Shown here: positions 9,201 through 17,410 of the stretch, piece by piece
Numbering within the stretch: the first letter of the stretch is position 1
Layout of the letters: every line of letters starts with the position of its first letter
Assembly: GCA_035772405.1 (NCBI GenBank)
Contig: JAYKKM010000118.1
Span: 808,501-872,500 of the forward strand
Source of the DNA: Chrysogorgia sp. JL179-B06
Lineage: Eukaryota; Cnidaria; Anthozoa; Scleralcyonacea; Chrysogorgiidae
Direction: 5' to 3'
DNA length: 64,000 nt
Made by a program: the position numbers and the translations under genes
The notes under the pieces: generated by a model
What the model saw: the letters and a program-made list of their open reading frames with translations, nothing else
Told to the model about the DNA's origin: nothing
Databases searched by the model: none

Positions 9201-9984
9201 AATCTGCTACTTGAGCCAAAATCCAAAACGGTGACTCATGGAGACAGAACATTCTCAGTTGCGGCACCAAAACTATGGAATTCATTACCACAGGAAATTA
9301 GAAGCTTTGAAATGTTAAGTAGTTTTAAGTCGGCACTTAAATCTTTTCTTTTTTTAAATTAATAGTTTTATTTGTTCATAGTGGTAATATATGTAGTAGG
9401 CTTTATCTTATAATGAAAAAGCATTGAGACTATTGTATGATGCTCTTAATACGTCTTTATTATTATTATTATTATGCTCTAATAACCTGCATTGATCTAT
9501 CGAGAGATGAAGAGCGAAGGTTCGAGTACGAGTCAATGTGCAGTAGCTATACATGAACATCATTAAGCTAAAATCCTCAGAAAATATTTCTGTTGATCAA
9601 AGTATCCATTCCAATTGGGGTTGGTTTTTGAAAATTGTGTGATAATTGCTACATTGTATTAGCGTTGATATATGTTCCTGGTATTTTTAGATTGCCTTTC
9701 ACGGACTTAATCCATTTCCAATGCAAAAGATTAGCTCACTTCGTGAATTTCATCACGCAGCATTACTAGTAAGTATTGATTTTAGATCTGCTATCCCCCG
9801 TGCACATTACTACAACTTTTGCGTCCTGTTGGCATAGGTTACCCAAGCTGTAGAAAACGTTTAATTCTTTTTTTAATGTTGCCAATTTCTTTAACAGAGA
9901 GAGCTTGAAGAACTGGATAAAGTTCGTAGAGAATATGTCGAAGCAAAAGGCGATAGATCAGATCTTGTGGTTAATGATGCTTAA
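1..9984 (+). CDS. TBC1D2: TBC1D2-like Rab GTPase-activating protein, 3' half (10 exons, 5' end outside window)
   Basis: TBC-domain proteins stimulate GTP hydrolysis by Rab GTPases; the TBC1D2/Armus family does this (Rab7) on late endosomes and autophagosomes. Coding exons are 1-223, 3291-3356, 3502-3560, 3692-3770, 4352-4416, 5631-5697, 5862-5906, 8264-8398, 9691-9768 and 9898-9984. All introns are GT/AG and the reading phase is continuous. Visible motifs, in order: the RxxxW motif in GIPHDLRGKMW, the arginine-finger motif in IGLDLLRTLP, the catalytic glutamine in DIGYCQ followed by GLNRL, then DYYSNTL, TFNWFLTAFVDS, RIWDSLLYEGSK and the C-terminal NPFPMQKI. The short tail after the domain is charged and helical, as in this family. 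The N-terminal PH and coiled-coil parts would lie upstream of the window. No AATAAA is seen in the first 300 bases after the stop. Family assignment rests on remembered homologues, not on a search; TBC1D2 versus TBC1D2B is not settled. Confidence 0.88.
364..522. repeat. Long hairpin with nested GAGCGAGC palindrome
   Basis: An arm starting AACTGCTTATTGACC and running through GTACAGTGAAATATCGGACC is repeated in inverse, ending GGTCAATAAGCAGTT. The centre is itself palindromic (GGACCGAGCGAGC facing its complement). It abuts the Crypton-like coding remnant on its 3' side and may be a transposon end. It lies in intron 1 of the TBC1D2-like gene. Confidence 0.75.
419..1063 (-). pseudogene. Crypton-like tyrosine recombinase, N-terminal remnant
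   Basis: This open frame of 214 codons has an acidic, glutamine/asparagine-rich start, then the segment ENFIKEQQSANTLKKT and LNHLLCKFFIDARK followed by DGDEYEPNTL. That order matches the N-terminal core-binding region of Crypton-type recombinases and their domesticated relatives. After EYEPNTL the similarity stops, and the remaining residues read through the 364-522 hairpin. The catalytic R-H-R-Y domain is absent, so this is a truncated copy. It lies in intron 1 of the TBC1D2-like gene, antisense to it. The family call is from memory of similar cnidarian proteins. Confidence 0.5.
1080..1595 (+). repeat. Dispersed repeat, inverted partner of 23393-24270
   Basis: The block from the TTATTGGATTC hairpin through CACGTGATGCTAATAGAGAC to GTGAGGGTATAATAATGTG reappears reverse-complemented near 23393-24270. 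Shared pieces include TTCGATATAATAAAACAC, CACAAAGATGTTTCTTCGCA and the CACGTGATGC segment. It is probably a non-autonomous DNA element; no protein is recognisable. Confidence 0.7.
1102..1246. repeat. Hairpin inside dispersed repeat
   Basis: GCCCAATATTACAAAATATT at 1121 is matched by its exact complement ending at 1224, and an outer CTTATTGGATTC pairs with GAATCCAATAAG. The same stem occurs in the other copy at about 24128-24262. Confidence 0.8.
1711..1733. repeat. (TA)n microsatellite
   Basis: Pure alternating TA run. Confidence 0.95.
1816..2049 (-). pseudogene. Second Crypton-like N-terminal remnant
   Basis: The first 40 or so residues contain FNVFRQYINERKLEEDEL and then AVVRKFYAEAKK. This is the pattern (VFRxYxxE...LxxVLxKFYxEAR) of the N-terminal domain of Crypton-type recombinases. 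The frame then turns into unrelated sequence, so only a fragment remains. It sits inside a pair of inverted AATAAATTGAATGATAA segments (near 1682 and 2223), which may be the borders of a small element. Confidence 0.4.
2323..2430 (+). repeat. Short acidic coding-like tandem repeat
   Basis: GACGAAGACAACAGTGAC is repeated about three times and would read DEDNSDD. A start codon precedes it, MACSRFASVDE. This could be the N-terminus of another Crypton-type ORF, but nothing supports expression. Confidence 0.3.
2431..2774. other. Intronic sequence, nothing recognised
   Basis: AT-rich intron 1 sequence. A short inverted pair, TTACGTATGATATCAAGAAT and its complement near 2515-2536, is the only visible structure. 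Confidence 0.5.
2779..3060. mobile_element. Foldback MITE in intron 1
   Basis: Two arms of about 90 bp (2825-2915 and 2967-3060) are near-perfect inverted copies: GTCTTCCTGATC...TGTGATGTCACA against TGTGACATCACA...CAGGAAGAC. Upstream, TTAA at 2775-2778 followed by AGTGCCTAT matches the head of the TTAA-flanked MITE at 21838, so the element may start at 2779. A matching right end is not visible. Confidence 0.75.
3291..3356 (+). CDS. TBC1D2: TBC1D2-like exon b
   Basis: The acceptor is TATGTATAG and the donor is CAG|GTTGGT. This is 22 codons in phase 0, starting IDQLRRVLLAYSW and ending NPDIGYCQ, which carries the catalytic glutamine of the TBC dual-finger mechanism. Confidence 0.9.
3502..3560 (+). 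CDS. TBC1D2: TBC1D2-like exon c
   Basis: The acceptor is TTTGTTTTAG and the donor is TTTTG|GTATGT. It encodes GLNRLAAIALLYLGEEDSF and the first two bases of a tryptophan codon completed by the next exon. It is the direct continuation of the YCQ motif. Confidence 0.9.
3692..3770 (+). CDS. TBC1D2: TBC1D2-like exon d
   Basis: The acceptor is TTTTATCTTAG and the donor is CAG|GTTGGT. The first G completes the tryptophan codon; the exon then reads TVVCLVEFVMPKDYY and ends IASQCDQ. The PKDYY segment is typical of the TBC1D2 family. Confidence 0.9.
3771..4351. other. Intron, no further feature
   Basis: Intron between exons d and e. AT-rich, with small open frames but no family resemblance. Confidence 0.6.
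4352..4416 (+). CDS. TBC1D2: TBC1D2-like exon e
   Basis: The acceptor is TTACGTTCAG and the donor is TTAAA|GTAAGT. It encodes RVLKDILTEKSPKVSEHL and then DKL, leaving two bases of a lysine codon that the next exon completes with G. Confidence 0.87.
4417..4819. other. Intron start, no feature recognised
   Basis: 5' part of the intron between exons e and f; AT-rich and without coding resemblance. Confidence 0.5.
4820..4972 (-). mobile_element. tRNA-derived SINE
   Basis: On the minus strand, TAGCTCAATTGATTAGAGCG (A box) is followed 12 bases later by GGTTACAGGTTCGATTCCTG (B box), the internal RNA polymerase III promoter of a tRNA. A non-tRNA body follows, with CAGAATCATTTTTCTGAGGA. There is no complete acceptor stem, and the tail continues into unrelated sequence, so this is a SINE and not a functional tRNA gene. 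Confidence 0.65.
4993..5448. mobile_element. Diverged terminal-inverted-repeat element
   Basis: The left end TATAGCCTCAATGGCGTAAC through GGGGCCC is mirrored by GGGCCC...CGTTACGCCCCACTGTATAG at the right end. The arms are imperfect and no ORF remains inside. The superfamily is not clear. Confidence 0.45.
5474..5502 (+). repeat. (GATT)n tail, likely CR1/L2-type LINE 3' end
   Basis: GATTGATTGATT repeats follow CAAATAAAAG. CR1/L2-like LINEs end in short tandem repeats rather than poly(A), so this may be the stump of a + strand insertion. Confidence 0.5.
5631..5697 (+). CDS. TBC1D2: TBC1D2-like exon f
   Basis: The acceptor is TCTTTTGTAG and the donor is GAG|GTTTGT. It encodes IDLSLVTFNWFLTAFVDS and then VQIE. 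TFNWFLxxFVDS is a hallmark of this TBC subfamily, and the phase agrees with exon e. Confidence 0.9.
5862..5906 (+). CDS. TBC1D2: TBC1D2-like exon g
   Basis: This is a small 15-codon exon, IVLRIWDSLLYEGSK, with acceptor TTTAATGTAG and donor AAAG|GTAACA. The RIWDxxLYEG motif is conserved in TBC domains. Confidence 0.88.
5995..6757 (-). pseudogene. CR1-like LINE reverse transcriptase, C-terminal fragment
   Basis: Two overlapping frames (6368-6757, then 5995-6390) together give the end of a non-LTR retrotransposon polymerase. They show LVIDFKNNK, VTHAKILGVTLSNNLQWKHH and KANKRLYFLVLLKRA, then after a frameshift LYKRREDMCDKLF and KTNRFKQTFIPSMC. This is the thumb/C-terminal part of the RT ORF; the catalytic FADD part and the endonuclease are missing, as expected from 5' truncation. 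It lies in the intron between TBC1D2-like exons g and h, antisense to the gene. Confidence 0.75.
6905..7470. repeat. Minisatellite with AACTTAGCG core
   Basis: About 30 degenerate tandem copies of a unit of roughly 17-20 bp, of the form AACTTAGCGTAACGTCTC, with variants GCAATGTCTCC and CATAACATAAC. It lies inside the intron between exons g and h of the TBC1D2-like gene. Confidence 0.85.
7595..7772. repeat. Minisatellite with GGGGATTATTACCCC core
   Basis: Five tandem copies of about 30-40 bp, each centred on the palindrome-like GGGGATTATTACCCC and joined by variable CCTACTT/AGGAC linkers. Each copy can fold on itself because GGGG pairs with CCCC. Confidence 0.85.
7776..8263. other. Intron 3' part, nothing recognised
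   Basis: Unique-looking AT-rich sequence leading to the exon h acceptor. Confidence 0.5.
8264..8398 (+). CDS. TBC1D2: TBC1D2-like exon h
   Basis: This is a 45-codon exon with acceptor GTATTTCTTAG and donor CAA|GTAAGT. It starts ILFRFVLAIFRLNE and ends TNDDRLYQ, covering the last helices of the TBC domain. It follows a 2.36-kb intron loaded with repeats. Confidence 0.88.
8436..8478 (-). mobile_element. SINE fragment (tRNA B-box region)
   Basis: The complement reads GGTTACAGGTTGGATTCCTG, the same B-box region as the SINE at 4820-4972. It is cut off where the LINE fragment at 8479 begins. Confidence 0.45.
8479..9475 (+). pseudogene. CR1-like LINE 3' fragment, interrupted by a MITE
   Basis: The polymerase C-terminus reads IRKYLSKKSREKLVYAF and SKLDSCNSILYGLPE, is interrupted by the element at 8586-8916, and resumes as ELSKLQRIQNTAARL and LRNLHWLPVRSRIVFKIL. 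A local duplication of the TTTACATGG-CAGGCACCT stretch near 9083 and 9150 and a frameshift follow, then VTHGDRTFSVAAPKLWNSLP in another frame and a short 3' UTR ending in TTATTATTATTATT at about 9475. The 5' end is truncated. It is a sister copy of the LINE at 11296-12230 and lies in the intron between TBC1D2-like exons h and i. Confidence 0.8.
8586..8916. mobile_element. 331-bp MITE with ~105-bp TIRs and 8-bp TSD
   Basis: The element begins TAGCCTGTGTACAGGCT and ends AGGCTGTACACAGGCTA. The arms match for about 105 bp with few mismatches. It is flanked by the direct repeat ACCAGAAG at 8578-8585 and 8917-8924. Removing the element and one repeat rejoins the LINE reading frame across GLPE and ELSK. 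An 8-bp TSD fits the hAT or P superfamilies; no transposase is encoded. Confidence 0.88.
9476..9620 (+). mobile_element. Possible degraded SINE
   Basis: AAGGTTCGAGTACGAG resembles a pol III B box, and the downstream AAATCCTCAGAAAATATTTC resembles the body of the SINE at 4820-4972. No good A box is visible. Confidence 0.25.
9691..9768 (+). CDS. TBC1D2: TBC1D2-like exon i
   Basis: The acceptor is GGTATTTTTAG and the donor is CTA|GTAAGT. It encodes IAFHGLNPFPMQKISSLRE and then FHHAALL, corresponding to the NPFP segment after the TBC domain in TBC1D2 proteins. Confidence 0.88.
9898..9984 (+). CDS. TBC1D2: TBC1D2-like terminal exon
   Basis: The acceptor is TTCTTTAACAG. It encodes RELEELDKVRREYVEAK, a short charged helix, and ends with VVNDA and a TAA stop at 9982-9984. 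It is the C-terminus of the gene. Confidence 0.87.
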   Translation, partial: RELEELDKVRREYVEAKGDRSDLVVNDA

Positions 9985-10320
9985 ATGTGACCTGAAGTTG
10001 TGAGTACACACTTCTATTACGATACCAGACAGCTAATCTATTTTAGATATATACAGTACGCTACTTGCTGCCACCAGTTACGGTCGATGCCACCATTTCA
10101 CTGACGTTAACGCGTCACACCCTGTCCTCCTTCTGAAACACGATATGATCGCACACGCGTATGAAAATTTCACGCATGGCATCGACCGTAACTTGTGGCA
10201 ACGACCGTTTGCGAAACGGAAAATTGCAGCGGCGACTAACGTGATAAGGCCAAGTTTTTTTACCGAAAAACAATGCCAATATGTCTAGCTTTTGAAATAA
10301 TTTTGAAGAAATAATGAACA
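9985..10320. other. 3' flank of the TBC1D2-like gene
   Basis: Contains two imperfect inverted CGGTCGATGCCA / TGGCATCGACCG segments (near 10082 and 10177). A minus-strand frame with VTVDAMREIFIRVCDHI is open here, but I do not recognise it. Confidence 0.4.
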
Positions 10321-10323
10321 TAA

Positions 10324-11045
10324 AGCCGTGGGCAAACTAGGAAACATTGTTGCGGAAACATTGTTGAATTTCGATGTTTCCTCGAACGTTGGAACCTTGG
10401 AAACATTGTTGAAAACATTGAAACATTGTTGCGAAAACAAAAAAAAAACAAACTTGGAAACATTGTTGCGGAAACAAAATTTGCTTCCCTGGAAGCAAAA
10501 ATGTTTCTCAACAAATTCAGAAACATTTTTTGTTTCCCAAGTGTGATTTTTGTTGCGGAAACATTTTTTCCCCGTTTGCCCATGTTTTTCACAACGAGAA
10601 ACATTTTTTTCCTGATTGGGCATGCGCAAAGACAAATAACGCTCATTTTCGTTGATTTTTTGGCGATTTTTGGGGCAACAGTATCGATCAGAGTTTCAAA
10701 ACTTTTGTAAGTCATTCTCATAAAGTTGGTAAACGATGCTGTGTCTTCATCAGCTAATTCTTTGAGAATGTTCTGAAATGCTCCTTTGGTGTATCTTCTA
10801 TTTATCCCATCTTCGTCTTCCAGCAATAGCTGAATTAAAATACATGATACTGCCTTTGTTTTTGTTGATATGGCAGACGCCATATTTTTTGTTTTGACCT
10901 CTGAGTGTTTGACCTTGACCCAGGACTATTGTTATCCGCGCGCAAATGTTTCTCACTTAATTGTTTCATGGTTTGCCCACTCTGGAAAACATGGCAAGAA
11001 TGAAACAATGTTTCCGCAACAATGTTTCCTAGTTTGCCCACGGCT
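10324..11045. mobile_element. PIF/Harbinger-type non-autonomous DNA transposon
   Basis: A 42-bp perfect terminal inverted repeat begins AGCCGTGGGCAAACTAGG on the left and, reverse-complemented, on the right. Direct TAA triplets flank it (10321-10323 and 11046-11048), the TWA target-site duplication of PIF/Harbinger elements. The left third is built from reiterated GGAAACATTGTTG and TTGCGGAAACA motifs, in direct and inverted orientation. It retains a transposase start codon region on the minus strand (see 10640-10883). Confidence 0.8.
10640..10883 (-). pseudogene. HARBI1-like transposase, N-terminal fragment
   Basis: The frame starts MASAISTK and contains RRYTKGAFQNILKELADED, SFTNFMRMTYKSFETLID and VAPKIAKKSTKM. 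This is the usual N-terminus of Harbinger (ALP1-like) transposases, ahead of the DDE nuclease. After KMS the frame runs into the terminal repeat, so the nuclease domain is deleted. It lies within the TIR element at 10324-11045. Confidence 0.65.
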
Positions 11046-11052
11046 TAAGATT

Positions 11053-11295
11053 GAGATTGTCCATCTATCATCACGAGATTGTCCATCTATCATCACGAGA
11101 TTGTCCATCTATCATCACGAGATTGTCCATCTATCATCACAAGATTGTCCATCTATCATCACGAGATTGTCCATCTATCATCACGAGATTGTCCATCTAT
11201 CATCACGAGATTGTCCATCTCTCATCACGAGATTGTCCATCTAACATCACGAGATTGTCCATCTATCATCACGAGATTGTCCATCTATCATCACG
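11053..11295. repeat. 22-bp minisatellite, 11 copies
   Basis: GAGATTGTCCATCTATCATC plus AC is repeated about 11 times with very few changes. It fills exactly the gap between the right border of the Harbinger element and the 5' truncation point of the next LINE. Confidence 0.95.
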
Positions 11296-12230
<935 letters not shown>

Positions 12231-12439
12231 AGTATTATACTCAGAAAATTATGAGCACTTGCATAAGGACATCTTACTATATATTTTGTAAACGTAACAA
12301 AGAATGGGATGTCCCAACTTTAATGTCATACTAATATTTTTATACCATATAGTGTTGATTCAAATAGACATTGGTAAACTACCTGTAAAAGAGAGGTTTA
12401 TCACTGTATTATACGTTCATCATAAATGAATAAAGTTTC

Positions 12440-13121
<682 letters not shown>

Positions 13122-13228
13122 GCTATTTAAAACACTCGAACTCGCGTTTTATCATATCTAAAATGCTCGCGCTGCGCGCTCGCATTTTAAATATGATAAA
13201 ACGCTCCTTCTCGTGTTTTAAATACTAC
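13122..13228. repeat. Large palindrome with CGCGCTGCGCGC core
   Basis: GCGTTTTATCATATCTAAAATG is mirrored by CATTTTAAATATGATAAAACGC around a core of GCTCGCGCTGCGCGCTCGC. The outer ends TTTAAAACACTCGA and TCGTGTTTTAAA also pair. Confidence 0.85.
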
Positions 13229-13509
13229 TTCTTTCCTTTTAACATTAGCCTACTCGTGGTGAAGCTTTCCATGATCTTGACAACCTTGCATAGACCAGCA
13301 TCACTGTGGACTTCAACCTCCCAAAACGTGTAGTCATACTTCTTGTATATGCAATTTTTTTGTTTATGTATATAAACTATTCTTTTTGTATCTTCTCGAT
13401 TTTGTACATTCAAGATTTTTTATTAAAATTACTATTTTATCATTTACGCTAGTTTCTGCTCATATTAATATCTACGGCATTATTTAGCCTCAGTTTTCAT
13501 ACTTTGAGC

Positions 13510-13700
13510 TATTTCGAAATGTTGAAAATGGTCGAAAATCGTCAAAAAGTTAACGTTTTTGGCCAAATTTGGCCATTTTTTCGATATCGAAAAATAACTT
13601 TTAAGCTTATTTCAAAAAGTTGAAAATCGTAGAAAATCGTCAAAAAGTTAAGGTTAACTAACCCCTTTACTTTTTGGCCAAATTTGGCCATTTTTGCCAT
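13510..13700. repeat. Imperfect direct duplication
   Basis: Two blocks of about 75-85 bp both contain GAAAATCGTCAAAAAGTTAA followed by TTTTTGGCCAAATTTGGCCA. The second has an extra GGTTAACTAACCCC insert. Confidence 0.7.
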
Positions 13701-14179
13701 TTTACTCCGCATCCAAAAATGACCGAATTTTAAGGCATTTTCCACTCATACAGAGCCGGATTAAGGAGGGACGGATGCCCTCATGGAGAAAAATAGGCCC
13801 CTTTTGTCATGCACTAGGTTTACAACACTGATCTGTGAAACAGATGATGTCACGAGTTTAGTAACGAAACGTTAGTATTAAAATTTTTTATTTTCAAAAC
13901 TATTTTTTTATGGCTCTTTTTAAAGCTATTTGCTGGGGGTGGGTGTAAAACATGGCATAGGAAATGGCATGGCATAGGAAATGGCATGGCATGATTTTTT
14001 TTTATTTGATTTAATTAATTGACTCCCATCAAGTAGGGATGGGCCGATTCCAAATATTCGATACCGTAGATACCAAGGTCTGCAAGAAAAGTATCGATAC
14101 TGGCCGCGATAAATATCGATTGTTTCGCTCCCGCTGCGGTTTTTTGCCTTTTGGTCAGCGGACTCAGCACAAACTAACA

Positions 14180-14480
14180 AGGGTTAACCTTTCATGTTAC
14201 TCCATATCACCAAATGAATCGAGCTATATAATCGTCATGAAATAACCGCTAACCCCAAAACAACTCAGATCCTAACCCTAACCTTCGATAAACCAGTAAA
14301 ACCAATGTAAATACGCCTTGTTAGGGATAACCTTTCATGTTACTCCATCACCAATATAAACATCACCGGTGGGAGGATTAGGAAGACACGCCACGGGGTT
14401 AGGGTTAGAAAACTCATTAGGTGGGGGGTTAGGGTTAGGATCTAAGTTGTTTTGGGGTTAGCGGTTATTTGATGGAGTAA
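14180..14480. repeat. Inverted segment with short CCCTAACC / GGTTAGGG runs
   Basis: AACCGCTAACCCCAAAACAAC with CCTAACCCTAACC near 14245-14282 is inverted relative to GGTTAGGGTTAGGATC and TTGTTTTGGGGTTAGCGGTT near 14427-14468. This is an inner inverted repeat of the hAT-like element, not a telomere. Confidence 0.7.
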
Positions 14481-14487
14481 CACCACT

Positions 14488-15192
14488 GATCTCGTCACAT
14501 CCGACCTTAAATGGAACCAGCATGTGTCAATGGTCTGTGCTAAAGCGAACAAAATGCTTGGTTTCATTAAAAGATCTTCAATGGACATCCGCAATGACAA
14601 CACCCGCCTCGCGCTCTACAAAACGATGGTAAGAAGTCAGTTGGCATATTGCTCGCAGGTTTGGTCACCGCAATCTGTCTCGTTAATTCTTCAAATCGAA
14701 AATGTTCAACGACGTGCAACGAGATACATTCTATCACTTCCTTTTAGATCAGGGGTATCATACAAGGACAGATTACTAAAAACTGGATTGCTTCCATTAT
14801 GTTACTGGCACGAATACCTAGACCTAGTCTACCTCTTCAAAAAATTAACTTTATCCGATGACTCAAACATCAAAATGAAAATCACACATCGAACGACCAG
14901 ACAAAACAATGGAACTAATCAAATAACACTAAATATCCCACAAGTCAAGACCCTAACACTCCAAAGTAGTTTCTATTGCAGATCTCCAAGAACATATAAT
15001 TGCTTACCACCAAATTTACGCCAATCAACCATCTCTATCGGACAGTTTAAACATAATCTTCTTATCTATTATCAGAACCTTGTAGAAACAATCTATGACA
15101 TTGATGTCCCACAATCATTTAAAACAGTCTGTGTAAAATGTCATTCATGTCGTCCCTTGTCTAGTCTTTCTGTAAAACTGTGTTGTCAGTAA
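14488..15192 (+). pseudogene. Non-LTR retrotransposon RT, C-terminal fragment (second family)
   Basis: The open frame has VTSDLKWNQHVSMVCAKANK, MLGFIKRSSMDIRN and TMVRSQLAYCSQVWSPQS, then IENVQRRATRYILSLPF and CYWHEYLDLVYLFK, ending in TAA at 15190-15192. This is the thumb and C-terminal region of a jockey/CR1-group polymerase. It is from a different family than the copies at 8479 and 11296. It has no frameshift over more than 220 codons, so it is relatively young. It sits between the arms of the hAT-like element. Confidence 0.75.
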
Positions 15193-15515
15193 TTTCTAAA
15201 TTCGTAAATGTTACGGTTACCCATAATGGAGCAAAAGCTCTGTGGGACTAACCTGTCACTTGTGACAAAGATTGTAAATGATCTATGTTAGTTTGTGCTG
15301 AGTTCGCTGACCAAAAGGCAAAAGACCGCAGGCTCAGCGGTATCGAAACAATTTATTTATTTATTTATTTATTCTCGCCAGTATCGATACTTTTCTTGCA
15401 GACCTTGGTATCGACGGTATCGAATATTTGGTATCGGCCCATCCCTACTTGATGGGAGTCAATTAATTAAATCAAATAATAAAAAAATCATGCCATGCCA
15501 TATGCCATTGTTTCA

Positions 15516-15668
15516 TTGTTCATAGTGTTAATATATGTAGTGGGCTTTATCTTATAATGAAACTGTAATTAGTTTTAAAAGCAACTTTAAGAATATATAT
15601 ATTGTTGTAAGAGCATTGAGACTATTGTATAATGCTCCTAATACGTCTTTATTATTATTATTATTATT
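15516..15668 (+). mobile_element. LINE 3' UTR and (ATT)n tail insertion
   Basis: TTGTTCATAGTGTTAATATA through AATGCTCCTAATACGTCTTT and ATTATTATT is the same 3' UTR and tail as in the LINE at 11296-12230. It is a very short 5'-truncated insertion that splits the right arm of the hAT-like element. Confidence 0.8.
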
Positions 15669-15721
15669 TCCTATGCCATATTTTACACCCACCCATTTGC
15701 TGTCCATTAATATTCGTAACT

Positions 15722-16156
15722 AGAAAGTCGTCCTATTACAAGCCAACTCGGCTTGTTATTGTCCTGACAACTCGTCAACACGAATGAAGGCCACGAGTTA
15801 AGGTAATAATCCAATGCATATATGATGACAATCTTATTCGTTAACTGTGAATATCAAGTTGTGAGCTATTTAGTTGTGTAATACTTATTTAGCAAGCTCC
15901 CGATAGCAGCAGATTGGATTCGCCAGCGTTTGTTTCAAGTTCATTGCCTTCAGCGTATTCGTTAGTACGCGCCAGTTCACTAAGTAATGGTACCTCAGGA
16001 CAACGTAAAGGCAATCGGGACAAAAAACCGTAGAAATAACTTACAACTTTAAAAATCTCGAAATATTCACAGCTAACGAATAAGATTGTCATCATATGCA
16101 TTTTATTCGTGTTGACAACTCGGCTTGATATTGTCGATATGGAAGGACGACTTTCT
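15722..16156. mobile_element. Terminal-inverted-repeat element (MITE)
   Basis: The left end AGAAAGTCGTCCT is mirrored by AGGACGACTTTCT. The arms continue with CAACTCG, CACGAAT and GATGACAATCTTATTCGTTA. The left arm carries a 20-25-bp insertion. No TSD is clear. Confidence 0.75.
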
Positions 16157-16399
16157 GTGTTAGAGTATTGGTTGTTCTACACGGACTGTATGAGCCGTGC
16201 GATTACATGAAGTTCGTTATTTCCCGATGAATTATTCATATTTGATAGTAAAAGGCAGTCAAAGTTTGGCGTCTTTTGGTACTATTCATACCAGTCCCTC
16301 CTGATGAGTATATTAAAATAGGAGTGCTCATTTGCTATTCATTCCCCTCGCGTCAGAAGCTACTCCGCTCCTGACAAGTGGCACGTCTTCTATTTTGAC

Positions 16400-16567
16400 A
16401 TGGACCCCGTACAAGAACAAATTCCTGTTGCAAATGTTGGTCCTGCTCAAGCTGTACTTAATGTCCATCAACAACCACCAGTTTTACCACAGGCACAGGC
16501 AGATCCAGTGGTTATTGTTCCTCCTGCTGTGGACCAAGCGGCGGCCCCGGCTCCAGACCTTGATAAG
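16400..16567 (+). pseudogene. DIRS-like element, gag first exon
   Basis: 56 codons starting MDPVQEQIPVANVGPAQ, rich in P, Q, V and A, end DLDK at an AAG|GTAAGT donor. The next exon at 17781 continues in the same phase. The pairing of this proline-rich start with a zinc-knuckle protein and downstream tyrosine recombinase suggests the gag-like ORF of a DIRS-type retroelement. The intron between the exons is an inference from the splice signals and phase. Confidence 0.5.
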
Positions 16568-17104
16568 GTAAGTTTGTTCCATGCCACGTGTAATATATCG
16601 ATGCGTAATTTTGGGTTCTTTGGCGATTTTCATTTCGGTTATACATCTGTTACTGTTTGAACGTTTACCCTTATTCAATTGCGGTTTATGTATTGACTAT
16701 TTTATATCTAGTATCCGATTTGCCCGCTTCGCTGGGGGTTTTCGCCTAACGTGCCTTTATTGAGTTTACTCTATTACGGCAACGGTCATTTCATGCTGTT
16801 TCGATCGCAAACCACAACAATTTATGGCGTTTAATTACGCAGCAAGGTTGTCCTGTCTATTTCCCACTTTCGGTCGTACAGTTAAGATATTGCTAGGGGA
16901 AGATTCGCCTCCTCGGAAACCTCTACACTTAATTGTTAAACACTGAGTTCAAGTTGAGTTATTTATTATATTACGGTTGGGTGATTGAACAATAACGTGC
17001 ATTGCATAATCAATTAATATATTCATTATATATTATCGAACCTACTATAATTCACAAATGCGCGACCGTACAAAAATGTATTATTTGTATGACAATTTTT
17101 CCTT

Positions 17105-17410
17105 TATATTTTTGCCTCGTGTTGCAGATAACTCGGGATGTGTTATGAGTGTGAGAGGTATCTGCATGTGTTTTTCCTCACTATTTTGCCTCGTGTTGAC
17201 AGTAACTCGGGATGTTTTATGAGTGTGAGATGTATTTGCATGTGTTTTCCGCACTATTTTTACCTCGTGTTGCTGATCACTCGAGATGTTTTATGAGTGT
17301 GAGATGTATTTGCATGTGGTTCCTCACTATTTGCCTCGTGTTGCCGATAACTCGGGATGTTTATGTGTGTGAGATGTATTTGCATGTGTTTTTCCTCACT
17401 ATTTGCTTTT
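17105..17410. repeat. ~78-bp minisatellite, four copies
   Basis: The unit contains CCTCGTGTTGC, AACTCGGGATG, ATGAGTGTGAGATGTAT and TTGCATGTGTTTTTCCTCAC. It lies within the putative gag intron. Confidence 0.88.

Larger units (their letters stand above)
13936..15694. mobile_element. hAT-like element carrying a LINE RT fragment
   Basis: The left end GGGTGGGTGTAAAACATGGC is mirrored by GCCATATTTTACACCCACCC at the right. Long subterminal arms pair over about 240 bp (13937-14175 against 15295-15694), including GATGGGCCGATTCC and AAGTATCGATACTGGC. The 8-bp direct repeat ATTTGCTG flanks it (13928-13935 and 15695-15702). An 8-bp TSD and GGGGTGGG-type ends suit the hAT superfamily. The right arm has been split by an inserted LINE tail (15516-15668). 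No transposase remains. Confidence 0.75.

Noticed and set aside
10328..10710. Overlapping open frames on both strands in the Harbinger element
   Set aside because: They arise from the reiterated GAAACATTGTT motif of the terminal repeat; only the stretch at 10640-10883 resembles a known protein.
14262..14450. Telomeric repeat (CCCTAA)n
   Set aside because: Only two or three imperfect units occur, as CCTAACCCTAACC, inside an inverted repeat of a transposon.
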